In this document: positions 11,189-23,500 of the stretch, one piece after another | How positions within the stretch are numbered: the stretch's first letter is position 1 | Layout: every line of letters begins with the position of its first letter | NCBI GenBank assembly: GCA_020310875.1 | Contig: CM035441.1 | Location: 87,234,277 to 87,298,276, forward strand | Direction: 5' to 3' | DNA: 64,000 nt | From: Ceratopteris richardii | Taxonomy: Eukaryota > Streptophyta > Polypodiopsida > Polypodiales > Pteridaceae | Notes under the pieces: generated by a model | Seen by the model: only the letters and a program-made list of their open reading frames with translations | Databases searched by the model: none | Told to the model about the DNA's origin: nothing | Program-made: the position numbers and the translations under genes

Positions 11189-12219
11189 ATGATTGACTCT
11201 AGATCGGAGTCACTTGCATCCTCAAATGCATCAGGGCTAGGTTCGCATTCTTCTAGAATTGAGTCACCCATGATTGGCTCTATTGAGAAGACTGAATTGT
11301 CATAGCCATCCTCGTCACAGTGGGGTGTCCATTGTTCTTCATTGATGGCTACATCCATTGTTGCTAAAATTTCTGCCCAGCCGTGAGGTTCAAATTCTTC
11401 GTCAGGAAATACTACAGGTGCATAGGCTGGGTCTTGAATTGATCTATGTGTCTCTTTCGCACCTACCTCTCTGGCTTTTTCTCTCTTCTCTTCTTCTATT
11501 GCTACTTTACACATCCATAGGTGTGTGTCTTCATGCATCCATGAGGATCCTGATCCTATGGAATGCACTGAATCGGTATCATCTTTGGCTCTATGGATGG
11601 GGTTCCATTGAATGGGGGGTACATCCCTATGAGAATAATCCTTGAGATTGACTTTGGTCGTAACACCTAAGTGTTGCAAGTACAATGAGTTGGTTCCCCA
11701 ATCCTGTACCACTTGAAACTGTCTCATAAATGGTCTTCCCAAAATCATCTCATAGGTATGATTTTTGCTAAAGTCACATATGGCAAATGTATGCTCAAAC
11801 TCAACACCGCATGTAGTGAGAGTTATTCCTTTTAGCAAGCCTAAGGGTCTTTCTATGTGGCCATCAGCCATCTGCAATTTCATCCTCGTGGGTCTGAGTG
11901 TTGGCTTGCCCCAACGCTTCCATAGTGAAGTGGTAGCAATTGCAACTCCCGCACCAGAGTCCAGAATTGCCTTGGTTGTGTATCCTTGATGGGTGATGGG
12001 GAGATAGGTGTTTCCTTCTTCTCCCTCACTCATGTCTCCTATCTTATCCAAGGGTATTTCCGGCGCTGTACTATGAGAACCTACCTGGGAACGCGGTTTA
12101 GCTACCTCTGGTACTTGTTTGGCTACATGTTTCCATAGCTCTGGCCTAACTTTGAGTAGCTCTTCTAAAGTGATCTTGTTGATCCTTTGATCTTTAGTGC
12201 TCAAGAACCCCGTTCTCAA
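11167..12219 (-). mobile_element. Ty3/gypsy pol N-terminal fragment with retropepsin
   Basis: A 350-codon - strand frame contains a retropepsin-like aspartic protease. The catalytic-type segment AILDSGAGVAIATTSLW lies at about residues 85-101, followed by a flap region and ILGRPFMRQF at about 158-167. The N-terminal 80 residues resemble the linker between nucleocapsid and protease, and the C-terminal 130 residues are acidic with no domain I recognise. No reverse transcriptase, integrase or RNase H follows, because the frame runs into the inverted + strand LTR. It belongs with the primer site and LTR at 13677-14240, which lie upstream on the same strand. It is a broken, partial element. Confidence 0.75.
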
Positions 12220-12683
12220 GATTGCGGAATGCCCTTGCTTTGGATGCCTTCTAGTGCTCTCAGTGGACCTGTAAAAGTCCCAAAGTTAGCTCAAGACTTA
12301 GATTCAAATGACAGAAAAAATTACTTTCATTTATGTAATTCACGTGTCAATTTGCACCATGTCTCTATGGAACACAATTCTAGAGATCCCTTAGTTTTTC
12401 TTCCCCTTGGGTATGGTCACTTCAAAATAGTATATCTAATAATCCCGCGAGCTTTCCAACAAAACAAAAATCACAGCAAACAGATTTCGTATGAGGAAGT
12501 TATGACAGTTCAGGGTGTTAGGGCTGAAACAGGGTTCAAATAGGTTGACAGGCAACCCGACTTTTTATCAGATTACTAGTGAGGAAGCCTCACAATACTC
12601 TAAATGTGTGATTTTTCTTTTTTGTCCACAATTACCCCAAAAATTGGAATTAAAAAACCCTTGAATTTTGGCCGAAAAAGCCT

Positions 12684-13310
12684 GTCAATCGCGATCGACA
12701 GGTCTGTCAATCGCGATTGACAAAGGTGTCCGTCGGGGCATGTCGGTCGCGATCGACACGTCAATCGTGATCGACAGTGTCAATCGAGATCGACAGAGTC
12801 GGTCGTGAGTCCTGTCAATCGCGATCGACGGTGTCAATTGCGATCGACGGTGTCAATCGCGATCGACGGTGTCAATCACAATCGACACTTTTTCCGGGAT
12901 TTTTGCCGTAATTTCAGTCGATCGGGGTCCTATCCATCGCGAGGGACACGTGTATGTGCGAATCTTTCTGTCAATCATCAAATTTCAATCGGTCACGATC
13001 GACGGTGTCAATCACGACTGACAGAGTTGTCGGTCATGGCTGTCGATCACGATCGACGATGTCAATCACGATTGACAGGGTCAGTCGGTCGTGGGTTCTA
13101 TCGGTTGCGATCGACAGAGGTGTCGGTCGCGATTGACAGAGTCTGTCGATCATGGCTGTCGATCACGATCGACTATGTCAATCGTGATTGATAGAGAAAC
13201 TCGGATTTTTTTTACTGTTTGTAGTGATTTGGAATGTGCTCATCTTGTGTATTAAGGTGGTGTACTTTGTTTTACCAAAAGATCAAATTTTCTGTCAATC
13301 GCGATCGATA
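12684..13310. repeat. Array of about 18 copies of a 16-bp palindrome (GTCAATCGCGATTGAC)
   Basis: The motif GTCAATCGCGATTGAC is its own reverse complement. A perfect copy lies at 12706-12721. Close variants lie at 12684-12699, 12742-12757, 12760-12775, 12779-12794, 12814-12829, 12833-12848, 12852-12867 and 12871-12886, then more loosely to about 13310. Early copies start 18-22 bp apart. Most variation is at the central CGCG (CGTG, CACG, CACA) and the arm CG/CA, as expected from loss of methylated CpG. The array lies between the Asp-type primer site and the protease frame of the - strand Ty3/gypsy piece, that is, in its leader region. Confidence 0.9.
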
Positions 13311-13676
13311 GAATTCTGCGACACAGAGATAGGACTGAGCTTTTCCGTACCTGCGCAGCGTGCTGGAGATGATGGGACTGCCAGATCCTGCAAGAAAACT
13401 CAAGAAACATGCAAAATAGTGCACACAAAGCGCTCTCTCGCTCTCTCTCACAAGTGAAATGAGTGAAATGAGTGAAATGGAAGGGGAAAGGAGATATGAT
13501 AAAAAAACTGAAGTTTTCGCGATGATGGAGATGAAGTTCAGATATGGTGAGGATGATGATGGTGATGATGAAGATGAAGTAAGAAAGAGGAAAATAAGGA
13601 AAAGTAAAGAAATTACCTACAACGCCAACATCACAACTCTACATCTTACCATCACACACTCGTCCTCAAAGCTCGA

Positions 13677-13694
13677 TCCCCGACAACGGCGCCA
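13677..13694 (-). other. Primer-binding site, tRNA-Asp type
   Basis: On the - strand it reads TGGCGCCGTTGTCGGGGA, the 18-nt site known from Athila/Tat-like plant Ty3/gypsy elements and complementary to the 3' end of tRNA-Asp. It lies 8 bp inside the LTR end at 13703 and marks that LTR as a 5' LTR reading leftwards. Confidence 0.85.
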
Positions 13695-13702
13695 AAATTT
13701 GG

Positions 13703-14240
13703 TGTAGCTCAGTGATGAGTAGCACCTCCTTTAATGTCAATCCGGGAAGACATGAGGATGGTATGATGACCTCGAGCAAGTGAAGGCACAAGTGTGTGAG
13801 TGAGAAGCACACCAACATGCACACACATACACACACACGCGCACACACGGCAAGAACAAAGAGAGAGACAATGGAATTCTTTTAGATTACTTCAAAAGTG
13901 CTCACACAAGTACAAATCTATTACAAGCTAACCCCAAAAATGAGCTCTCTAGCTCTATTTATAGTTTTTGACTAGCTTTTGGCTCTGTCCAAACCTAGTG
14001 TCCGGCCTAGTTAAAAATTAGGTTCTAGGGCCTATTTGGAGGTTCAAACCGAGTCTAAAAATCATGAAAATTGGTACGATGATACTTCTAATACTCCTCA
14101 AGCTCGAGGACTCCTCGGCTTGCACAAAATGGAGTTACAAAAAGGTGAAATGGTATTTACAATGAGGTAGAGTGACTAAATTCACTATTTAGGAAGTATT
14201 ACTTCATGGAAAAATTTGGACGGCCTACTTGCCAGATCTT
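13703..14240 (-). mobile_element. Ty3/gypsy-like LTR, - strand (inverted relative to 10577-11188)
   Basis: The right boundary is approximate. On the - strand the LTR ends GAGCTACA, just before the primer site. A TATA-like CTATAAATAG lies at 13955-13964 (- strand). It is homologous and inverted relative to the LTR at 10577-11188. The last codons of the accessory ORF at 14185-15651 overlap the LTR start. Confidence 0.65.
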
Positions 14241-15651
14241 CATTGACTACTTTGTCTGCTGGTGCTTTCTCTTCGCTCTGAATCCCTTCTTTGACTTCCT
14301 TGTCTTGTGAGTCCTTGGGTACCTTGACTACTGCCAACAGAAGGGGAGGGGGAAGTTGTGATGACGAGGCTGACAGCAAATGAGGGGAGGATGGTGCAGA
14401 GTAATCTAGAGAGGATAACAAAAGGGTTGAGGCCTCGCGAACAACAATTGAAGGACCACCGAAAAGAATTTCAGCAGCATCAGGAATGATAGAGGGAGAA
14501 GGAAGAGGAAGAAGGGTGGTTGATGCCAAAAATATTCCGGTCTCAGTCTGAATTTCATTCATAGCAGCGTCAGTAACTTTCTCGGCATGTTCAGTCAGAT
14601 GCGTGACTACATCTACTTGGACCGTGTCTGCATCTGCTTGGACATCAGCAGTTGGTGACCCAAGAGATTGGCAGTCCGTAACCTTATCAGCTTCCACGAC
14701 CTCCTTGACCATCTCAACATCCGGTTGATGAGATTCTTCCCGTGAAGAGACTTCCTCGCATCTTGTTCCGGCTGCTTGAGAGGAGAAGATGGAACGGAGG
14801 ATTCTACTTGGAGAGAGGTGGCGGTGTCATGGAAGACTTCAGCTTCGTGACTTGCATTGGAGCCCTGATCCTGGCTTTCGGATGAACTAACACATCTGCG
14901 TTTGCGGTGAAAAAACTGAAGGAGGTCGTCATCATCATCATCTTCAACCATTTGTGTAGATTCTTCGTGTAATAGAAAAGGAGCGTTGGGAGGAGGTTGC
15001 ACAGCTTGTAGCACCGGAAAGAGGAAGGTTAGGATATGGGTAAGCGTGTACGAGGAATGTCATTCTTGGCGATTTGCTTTGTAACCACGATGCATTCACG
15101 GTGAATGCGCCTAAAGAAAAATGACGTGAAATTCACAGGTTCACGCGAAGCCGTCTCTATAATGAAATAAAAGGGTCGAGATATATCGTAGGTGCGTTTT
15201 TGCAAATTGAGCGCGGCGACCAGGAATTGCAGAGCAGTACACTTTGGTTCAGGTCGGCAAAGGATGGCAAACTCATTAGATGAGTGCCGGGGAAATAGTT
15301 CCTTCATGGTGGCAAGAGGAAGGAGTGGACCATTCTCCAATCCTTCCTGAGGGAGTCAGAATCCCTCAGCAAACGTGGATAGAGTGATTACTACACGAGG
15401 GTTTAAACATGTAATCGGCCAACACTGCTTCGTAGCAGGCATGGCGGTGATGGCATAAATAATTGCACATGAAAGGGGTGACACTCCACTGAATGCCAAG
15501 GCAATTCAGCAAAGGCAAACAATCCCCGAGTGCGCAAGTATTCACTCACCTCTGGAGTGAGACCTGCACGGAAGGCTGCTATATTAGCTAGAACTTCCAT
15601 GGCACGCACAAAGATACACGAAAACACAGAATACACAGAGGGCGCAAACAC
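14185..15651 (-). mobile_element. Broken accessory ORF next to a Ty3/gypsy-like LTR
   Basis: Several - strand frames in series (from 15651 down to 14185) look like one decayed protein-coding region with a handful of breaks. The N-terminal part reads MEVLANIAAFRAGLTPEVSE. The middle part has CRPEPKCTALQFLVAALNLQ. The C-terminal part is acidic and Ser-rich. The style, a helical N-terminal half and a low-complexity tail, resembles uncharacterised plant-transposon proteins carried near the 3' LTR of Tat-type elements, but I cannot match a specific family. It ends inside the adjoining LTR. Confidence 0.45.
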
Positions 15652-15763
15652 ACAATCACAATAGTGATTAATAGTGGAAAGAACAAGATTAAATAGGAAT
15701 ATGAAAAAAATTAGGTGGCAAAAACCTATTCATAACACAGCATTGGAGAGATATCCTTCATAA

Positions 15764-17419
15764 TTACGGCATGCATGCATGAATAGAAGCAGTGACACAG
15801 AGGTGGCGATTAATCATTCTCGATCTTGTCTGTACTACGGCTGCTTGTGACTCGACTGGGGAAATATAAACCATATTTGTCATCGGATTTTGTCTTTCCT
15901 TCTTTCTTTTGTCGTACTCTACGGCTTCTTTACAAAATCTACGAATATGCCCAACCTCGCCACAGAAATGACAACGAGGGGGTGGGAGAGAGGTGCCTTC
16001 AGCCGATGTACATGCTTGCCATTGATTTTGATTGAAATTGTTGTTACGCTGATCCCGATAGTTCCTATATCCTTGCTGCTGGTTGGTCTGCAACTGTGGC
16101 GGTACGTAATGGGTGGCGGGCTGGCCCTCCTCCTGTATTATGGCGTTTACTGCTCTACCTTGCACCTTTGCATTATATGCACAGGTTTCTGTTGAGTGCC
16201 CTGACATGTTACAAATTGCACAATACATTTGGTTGAGAGCACATGTGGAACTAGTGTGACCTGGATTCTTACACTTAGTACAATACATTTGTTTGGATGG
16301 ATCCTCGGTCACCTTCTTACTTGCTTTCAACCATTCCAGATCCTCTGTAAAACCTCCAACCTTGTGCTCCAACTGTAAGGCCATTGCAATAACAACGTCC
16401 AATGTCATTCCGCCCACACAACGAATGATCATGATTTGTTTTAACTATGGATTTAAGCCATTGATAAACCATTGTGTTATGACATCATCTGGTAAGTTGG
16501 CATGCACCGGTGGCAGCTGCCTCAAATGACTTCTGAACAGTGTTGCATATTCCTGGACACTCTGATGTGGTTTCTGCTGATTGTTCTGCAAATAGTAAAA
16601 AATTTCTACAGGGTCATTCTTCAAACGAAACCTCTGCAGGAACGCGTCCCTCACATCGTCATAATTACCGAAATGATTAATATCATATTCTATCAGCCAC
16701 CTTGCTGCTTCATTAACCAACGTGGCCTGAAACACGATGGCCTTATACATCGGATCTGGTGGGTGATTCAACACGGCATAACTGATTTCAAATGTGCGAA
16801 CATGTGCATTGGGGTCATCCCTCTGAAATCCACCGAATTTTGTATAGGTCACTCCGGTTGGAACCAGTCGAAGTGGAATGATCGATTGTGGCTGCTATTG
16901 TTGTTGCTGCTGAAATTGTGGTTGTGGTTGTGGTGGTGTTTGTTGTTGTTGATGTGAGCCACTCATGGTGCTATAGTTGTTGGCATTGTTGTTACCTGAA
17001 TTTTTAGGAGATGTCTCTTGATTTTCCGAGCCTGTATGGTTAGCCTGCTCACTTTCCGATCCAAAAATGTCGTCGAATTTCTTACTTAACTCCAAATCTA
17101 GTAGCCTTTCCTCAGCTTTGGTGTCGAAATTAGGTAGACTTGCACCAAACAGTGGTGAACGCAGTAATTGTCCACGAGGCAGCATCGTAGTGTCATCGAA
17201 AAACTTCAAATGACCACCAAGTGGTACGGAACTTCCACTGAAACTTGTCGAACTCTCACCGGACCAGGCTACACTATCACCGGAAACATTCTCACCTGGT
17301 AACACGACTCTGTCACTGAAAATGGCCGAATTCTGACTAGATAGTGCCGAATTGACTCTGCACTGCATCTCTGTACACCCAGAAGTCACTGTACCTTCTG
17401 CAAAAAGTATCGGACTCAC
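15764..17419 (-). mobile_element. Ty3/gypsy gag remnant with three zinc knuckles
   Basis: Reading leftwards there is a Ser/Gln-rich N-terminal region (17419-16895), then a retrotransposon gag domain (16852-16445: AARWLIEY, DAFLQRFRLKNDPVEIFYYL, VQEYATLFRSHLRQLPP, FINGL), then a nucleocapsid part (16432-15764). The last holds three CCHC knuckles (CTKCKNPGHTSSTC, CAICNMSGHSTETC, CHFCGEVGHIRRFC) and a basic tail. Gag of this type assembles the cytoplasmic particle and packages the element's RNA. The region is broken, with about three breaks, and no pol follows on this strand. It belongs with the LTR and primer site at 17711-18191. Confidence 0.8.
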
Positions 17420-17710
17420 ACCGGAATTCAGCGGAATCTCATCATGTGCTACCGAACTAGCATCGGAATCACTACTAACTGGCTCCGATCTTTCTGCAAC
17501 TTGACTTAACTGACCTGTACTTCTACCACCGGGGGGGTGTCCCTAATAAGTTTGGAACTTCCCAGGGATGTTGATCTCTCCTATACTTTGGGTAGGACTC
17601 ACCAGAACGAGTAACCGGCATATATCACTTCTTCAACTAGCGGTTATTATTGTCCATTGCTTGCCTTGAGTACTACTCTTCCCTTACTGATTATTCCAAA
17701 TCTGTTTCCA

Positions 17711-17730
17711 TCTTCCCACAGATGGCACCA
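17711..17730 (-). other. Primer-binding site candidate
   Basis: The - strand reads TGGTGCCATCTGTGGGAAGA one base inside the LTR end at 17732. Its position and the TGGTGCC start fit a retrotransposon primer site. I have not assigned the tRNA. Confidence 0.6.
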
Positions 17731-17731
17731 G

Positions 17732-18191
17732 TGTTAAAAGCGCTTCTGTTAAGCCACTTTTAATCTGGGTCCTTGGGGATGGATAGGGGTCTGACACTAC
17801 AGAGGCCCTTTGTTTAATTTTCCCAATTTAACATTCAACTAAGTAGTTAACTGTCTTCAATTCGAAGATTATCACAATGCAGTACGCTTATCACGCGAAT
17901 TAATAACTACGAATTTGCGCATGCTTATTAATATTAACGTAGCATTATTGTGTTAATAATTAATCACTGAAACCTTAAGAACAAGACATAGTACTCAGAA
18001 TTTTGGCGAATCTGCAATACCACAGCTCCAGCGCGGTCGCCCAGACAGACAGTCTGGCGATTCCCCTCTCTCTTTGAACGTCGTGCTTGCCTTTTCATTA
18101 ATCAATAGATAGTTACATCTGTTCGCTACAACTTTTTGATGCGTGCGACTATGAAAAATAAAATTACATATTCCAATCTGGCGGCCTAACA
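17732..18191 (-). mobile_element. Ty3/gypsy LTR, 460 bp (5' LTR of the gag-bearing element)
   Basis: The segment begins TGTTAAAAGCGC and ends GGCCTAACA (+ strand), giving short inverted TGTTA/TAACA ends. A primer site and gag lie on the correct side for a - strand element. No partner 3' LTR is present, so the element is cut off near 15.7 kb. The non-coding gap 17420-17710 is its leader. Confidence 0.65.
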
Positions 18192-19427
18192 AGTCAAAGG
18201 ATGCTAATTAGTGATTCAGGGGGCGCTGTTGAGGCTTCACTCACTAATTAGACATGAAGACAAGAAGATGTCAATGAGAAGAAGAACAAAGAGCTATAGA
18301 AGTTAGACATTTAGAAACCTATGCCTATGTGAAGGGACAAATTCACAATTGTAATATAATGTAAACTAGAGAATCAATTCTCTTATCAGAATCAATTCCC
18401 TTGAATATAGGAGCGTACAGATCAATTGTGTATATAAGTTCATCTGATGGAGTAGATAGTGTGACACACACATAGAGAGAGAGAGAGGGATATAGATTGT
18501 GTCAGAATACAAACTGTAGTACATACAAAATAAGTGTAAATGTAGTAGAGAGTAGAGGAGTAAGTAGAAAACTCGATTTGTAAGACCTACATGCTAGAGA
18601 GGCAGTCGATATTATTTTTGAGAGATATGGTGATAAGTTACTTAGTGTGAAGAATTTTATATGGTTATGAGTAGAAGAAGGCCATACCATTCTATACACA
18701 TCTTCTCTAATAGAAAACACATATTTATGGAATAGGAATTGTGTCAATTCTCTTTGTGTGAAGAAATCTAACTGATTTCATAACCGTGTGAATGTTAGTT
18801 ATAGTTACAAGTTTTTCGGTGCATTTTTTCTTGATCTGGTTAGAGTCAATTCTCAACATATAGCGTTGAGTTTTTCATAAGTGATAACTCACTATGAAAC
18901 TTTCATCTTCTACTACACATTTACAAAAGATCTTTGAAAACCAGAACATGTACTCAGAAAAATACGTTCAACTGTGAAGGTATGTTAAGTTGATGAAGTC
19001 AAGTAATCAGAAATATTATACAGTGCAAGCACATGTGGAAAACCAATAGAAAGACACCAGAATATGTGATTTTTGAGATTTTTGACACCAAAAAGTCACC
19101 AGAAGGAAACTGGAAACCACCGAAAAGAAACTAAAAACCACCGAAAAGAAATCGTAAACCACAAGAAAGAACCATAAAGTCACCCAAGACACATCGGAAT
19201 CAAGTTAGAATAAATTCCGCTTTTCTCAAGGTTTGAGCTTTAGTATTGCCGAGCTATTGGTGATTATAGAGCTGTTCTAATATCACATTAACTTGGTTCT
19301 TGTCGTGTTTTCATAACATCAACAAGTCTGTCTGTCTGTTTGTCTATCTCTATGTCTCTCTCTCTCTATCTATCTATCTGTTTGCATGTCTGTTTGTTTG
19401 TATTTCTATCTATCTATCTATCTATCT
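18192..19427. other. Unannotated spacer before the copia array
   Basis: AT-rich, with a GA run near 18475-18490, a few loose repeats of about 20 bp (ACCACCGAAAAGAAACT-like) at about 19120-19180, and a TCTG/TCTA microsatellite at about 19325-19427 that directly abuts the first LTR of the array. No gene is recognised. Confidence 0.6.
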
Positions 19428-20507
19428 TGAAAGAACTTGGAGAAGCTTGTCGAAGGTAGAAAAGTGCGTTTCGAAGCGATGAAGTTTGGTCAAGCCAACC
19501 GGCACAAGACCAGCCCTTGAGCTTATGGAGACTCAAATAGACCTTATAGGCATGCTATAAGTGCAAAGAAACACACTATGTACCTTGGAGCATCAAGGAG
19601 AATGAGTCGATACAAAACAGATAGGTTCGCGGGTCAACTAGCTCAAAAAACTTACTATCTATGGAAGAGACAATGAACTTCAAATGCCCATAGCGACCAG
19701 CGTGATTACAATTAGAAAAACTCCTTTTATGGAAGTGATACACATAAGGTTGAGTGTATGGAATGCACAAAAGTATAAGGAATAAGCAAAATATGCTATA
19801 GGAATGAATGCGACATTCACCGGTGGTACCTCCTATTTTTCAGGAATACGCAGAGATTGACCCCGAGGCAGAAAAACTAAGATTTCTCCAAATCTGCTGA
19901 ACAAAATGCTTTGAAAATTTACAAGCATAAACTAGACACTGATACCTTTCCAATGAGTCCTCTTGCACTCAATTTGGAGCTCTGCGGAGAGAGCAGCAGC
20001 CTCTTCAAGATTACTGTTGGCGAAGAAGATGATGCAGAAAATTGAAGGAGCAAGACAATGATGGTCACAAGTGTATGTATATTGCTTCCATGTATAATAC
20101 AAGTGATTTCAACTCCTTATATAGCCTCTAGGAGTGTTCCACGACTTTTACAACTTGAATTTGAATTCAAATGAAGGCGGGAATGGTTGTTGGAGGGAAT
20201 CAATTCACTTCCCTACAATCTAGGAAAAGTGAAGATCTTGATTGATCTACTTTTAGGTGACTTGATTCGCTTGATTGAATGCAAATTCAACCACCAAAAT
20301 TTCATGGGAGTTTGGCTCTATATTTGTACCTTTACATGTGTACAACTCAAGGCTTTTACAACGGTAAATGAGCCATCAAAATATTCTCAAAAAATACAAT
20401 AAATGAGCATATGAAAAAGAACTCTCCAACGGATATTCTTTCGACGCGATAGCCTTTGATGTAGATCAAATCCACCTCAAGCATAGTGTAAGCTTGATGT
20501 TCCAACA
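19428..20507 (-). mobile_element. Array LTR 1 (1080 bp)
   Basis: Left edge of the array, preceded directly by a TCTA microsatellite. On the - strand it begins TGTTGGAACATCAAGC and ends AAGTTCTTTCA. A TATA box (CTATATAAGG) at 20115-20124 on the - strand lies about 385 bp into the LTR, a plausible core promoter position. Confidence 0.95.
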
Positions 20508-23500
20508 GCTCCCCCTCAAGCTAAAGTATGCTTGAGTCTTCATTCTCTGATAGGTTGAATACCTGCCATAGCTTTGAATCTACAAAGCTTTATTCCATCA
20601 AGTGCCTTTGTCATCATATCTGCTACTTGATTATCTCCAAATATGTGAGGTTTCGAACTCACAAGTCCCAAATCTGTATACAATGCTTTTAACCATATTG
20701 CCTCTTGAGTTGCTATGGTCAAGCCTCTGTACTCTGCTTCAATTGAAGATAAAGCAACTGTTGGTTGCTTCTTGGAACTCCATGACACTAGCTTCGAACC
20801 TGCAAATGCTAAGTAACCAGATGTACTTTTTCTATCATCCTTAGCTCCTGCCCAATCTGCATCTGAGTAGATTTTGATATCCAAATCTGAAGAGTAAGGA
20901 TAGAATATACCTTCGTTGATTGTACCTTTGAGATACTTCAGTACTCTCTTAGCCGCATCCATGTGTGGTCTTCTTGGTGAGTGCATGAACTGACTAAGCA
21001 CTCCCACACTATATGAGATGTCTGCCCTTGTGTGAGTAGCATATATCAAGCTACCTACCAAGCTTTGATACTCTTTTATGTCTTCAATTTTCTCACCTTC
21101 ATAAACACTAAGTTTATGATTCATCTCCAAAGGTGTACCTGCAGGTTTAGTGTTCTCGATTTTGAACTTGAGAAGAAGATCCTGAATGTATCTTCTTTGA
21201 GTCAAATACATTCCTTCATCTGTATATATCACCTGCATACCTAGGAAATATGTGAGCTCACCTAGGTCACTGATTTTGAACTCCTCTTGCATGTGTCTCT
21301 TGATCCTTTGAATGCCATTTAGATCATCACCTGTCACAATAATACCATCTACATATACACATAGATAGATAACCTCATTGTGATCCCTTTTGATGAATAG
21401 AGAAGGATCTGAGCTGCTAGCTTTGAACCCTTGATCTTGAAGATATGTAACCAACCTGTAATTCCAAGCTCTTGGAGCTTGTTTCAATCCATACAATGCT
21501 TTCTTAAGTCTGCAAACATAAGATGGATGATTAGGGTTTTCAAAACCTGGTGGTTGTGACATGTATACCTCTTCACTTATCCAACCATTTAAGAATGCAT
21601 TTTTCACATCAAGTTGAAGGAGTCTCCAATTCCTTGCAGCAGCCACACTTATCAATGTCCTGATTGTAGTCATCTTTGCAACTGGTGAGAATGTTTCCTC
21701 ATAGTCTATACCATGAGTTTGTGAGCATCCTTTGGCAACTAATCTTGCCTTGTACCTGCAAACTGATCCATCTGAATTTCTTTTAACTTTATATATCCAT
21801 CTGCAACCAATTACCTTTTGATTCGGCGACATTGGAACCAAATCCCAAGTGTCCATCTCCTTCAATGCATCTATCTCTTCGTTCATGGCCTTTTCCCAAT
21901 TAGGGTTTCCCTTTGCCTCTTCATAGGTTGAGGGTTCCTCTGAAATAGAGTCTTTTGCCAAGTAGATTGAATGCTTTGTAACAAATGTGGAATCATATCC
22001 ATACCTTTCTGGTTGTTTCTTCTCTCTTGCTGATCTTCTAGGTGCTTGTTTGGAGCATTCTCCAACCTCTTGCATCTTTGCTTTGCCTCTTGACTTCCAT
22101 AGCTTGTAATCCCTTTCTCTTTCATCTTGGTCATCGTCTGTATCACTTCTTGGATCCTGGACCTGTGTATCATGCTTGCTTCGTAATTGATGAGAGTCAT
22201 AATCAAGATCATATGGTAGTGTTACCTTTTGTTTGTCTTCATCATACCAAGACCTGTGTTCTTCAAACACAACATCTCTACTTGTAGTGAATTGCTTGGT
22301 TGAAGGATTGAAGAACCTGTAACCCATCTGAGTTGAATCATATCCAATAAACACTGCCTTTGTTGCCCTTTCATCTAGCTTACCTCTTATTTGTGATGGT
22401 ACATGAACATAAGGTAAACAACCAAAAACCTTGCAATGTCCAAGACTAGGTTTTCTTCCATGCCATGCTTCATAAGGAGTCATACCTTGAAGTGATTTGG
22501 ATGGTAGTCGATTGACAAGGTACACTGCAGTTGAAATAGCTTCTGCCCATAGATAATGTGGCAACTTCTTCTCTTCAAGCATTGTTTGGGCTGATCCAAC
22601 CAATGTCTTGTTTCTCCTCTCTGCAATTCCATTTAGTTGAGGAGAGTACCTGGTAGTCACTTCCCTTTTGATAACTTTATCCTGCAAGAACTCATCAAAA
22701 TCTTTGGAGAAGTATTCTCCCCCTCCATTAGATCTGAGCTTCTTTAGTGATCTACCTGTATGATTCTCCACATGTGCAAGATACTTCTTGAAGCAATCAA
22801 AGACTTCATTCTTACTCTTGATAAAGTATAGAACAGTCCATCTACTATGGTCGTCAATAAATGAGACATAATACCTTGATCTTGCCAATGAATGTTCTTG
22901 ACTTGGTCCCCATACATCTGTGTGTACTAAGTCCAATAAGTTGTTGTGGATGTAGCCTTTGTGGTTGAATGGTTGTCTTTGTGCCTTCCCAATCTGACAT
23001 GCATCACACCTGTTGATCATGTGTTGCTTTGATATGTTCGGCAGTCCTAGAACACTTTGATCCCTGCATATATCCTTCAAGGTTCTTTCATTCACATGAG
23101 CAAGTCTCTTATGCCACACTTCAAGCTCACTTAGGGTCTGAGACCCAAAGTTGAATAGAGCTATGTTCCTGGTATCTCCTACTTCAAAAGTAAAGAGCCT
23201 ACCATGCTTCTCACCTCGGGCTATCTTCTTGAAGCCTTGACATGGATCTTCCACAAAAGCTCCATGTTGGGTGAACCTAACTTGCAAGCCTTTTTCAACT
23301 ATTTGGCCTACACTGATTAGGTTTTTAGTGATAGTGGGTACATAGAGAACCTTACTCAGAATGTTTGTCCTGCCATTGGAAGCTTTGACATTACCAATCT
23401 TCTCCACATTGTGCTTCGTGTCATCCCCTGTTTGCACTTCATGTCTATGCTTTGGACTTTCCAAGTCAGATAGAAGAGCAACGTTGCCTGCAACATGATT

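Noticed and set aside
12684-13310. CRISPR array
   Set aside because: The units are degenerate palindromes with spacers of only a few bases, in plant nuclear DNA, with no cas genes.
20602-20844. Repeated + strand small proteins (for example 20602-20844 and its copies in each unit)
   Set aside because: They are antisense shadows of the RNase H and other pol parts and recur only because the array units recur.
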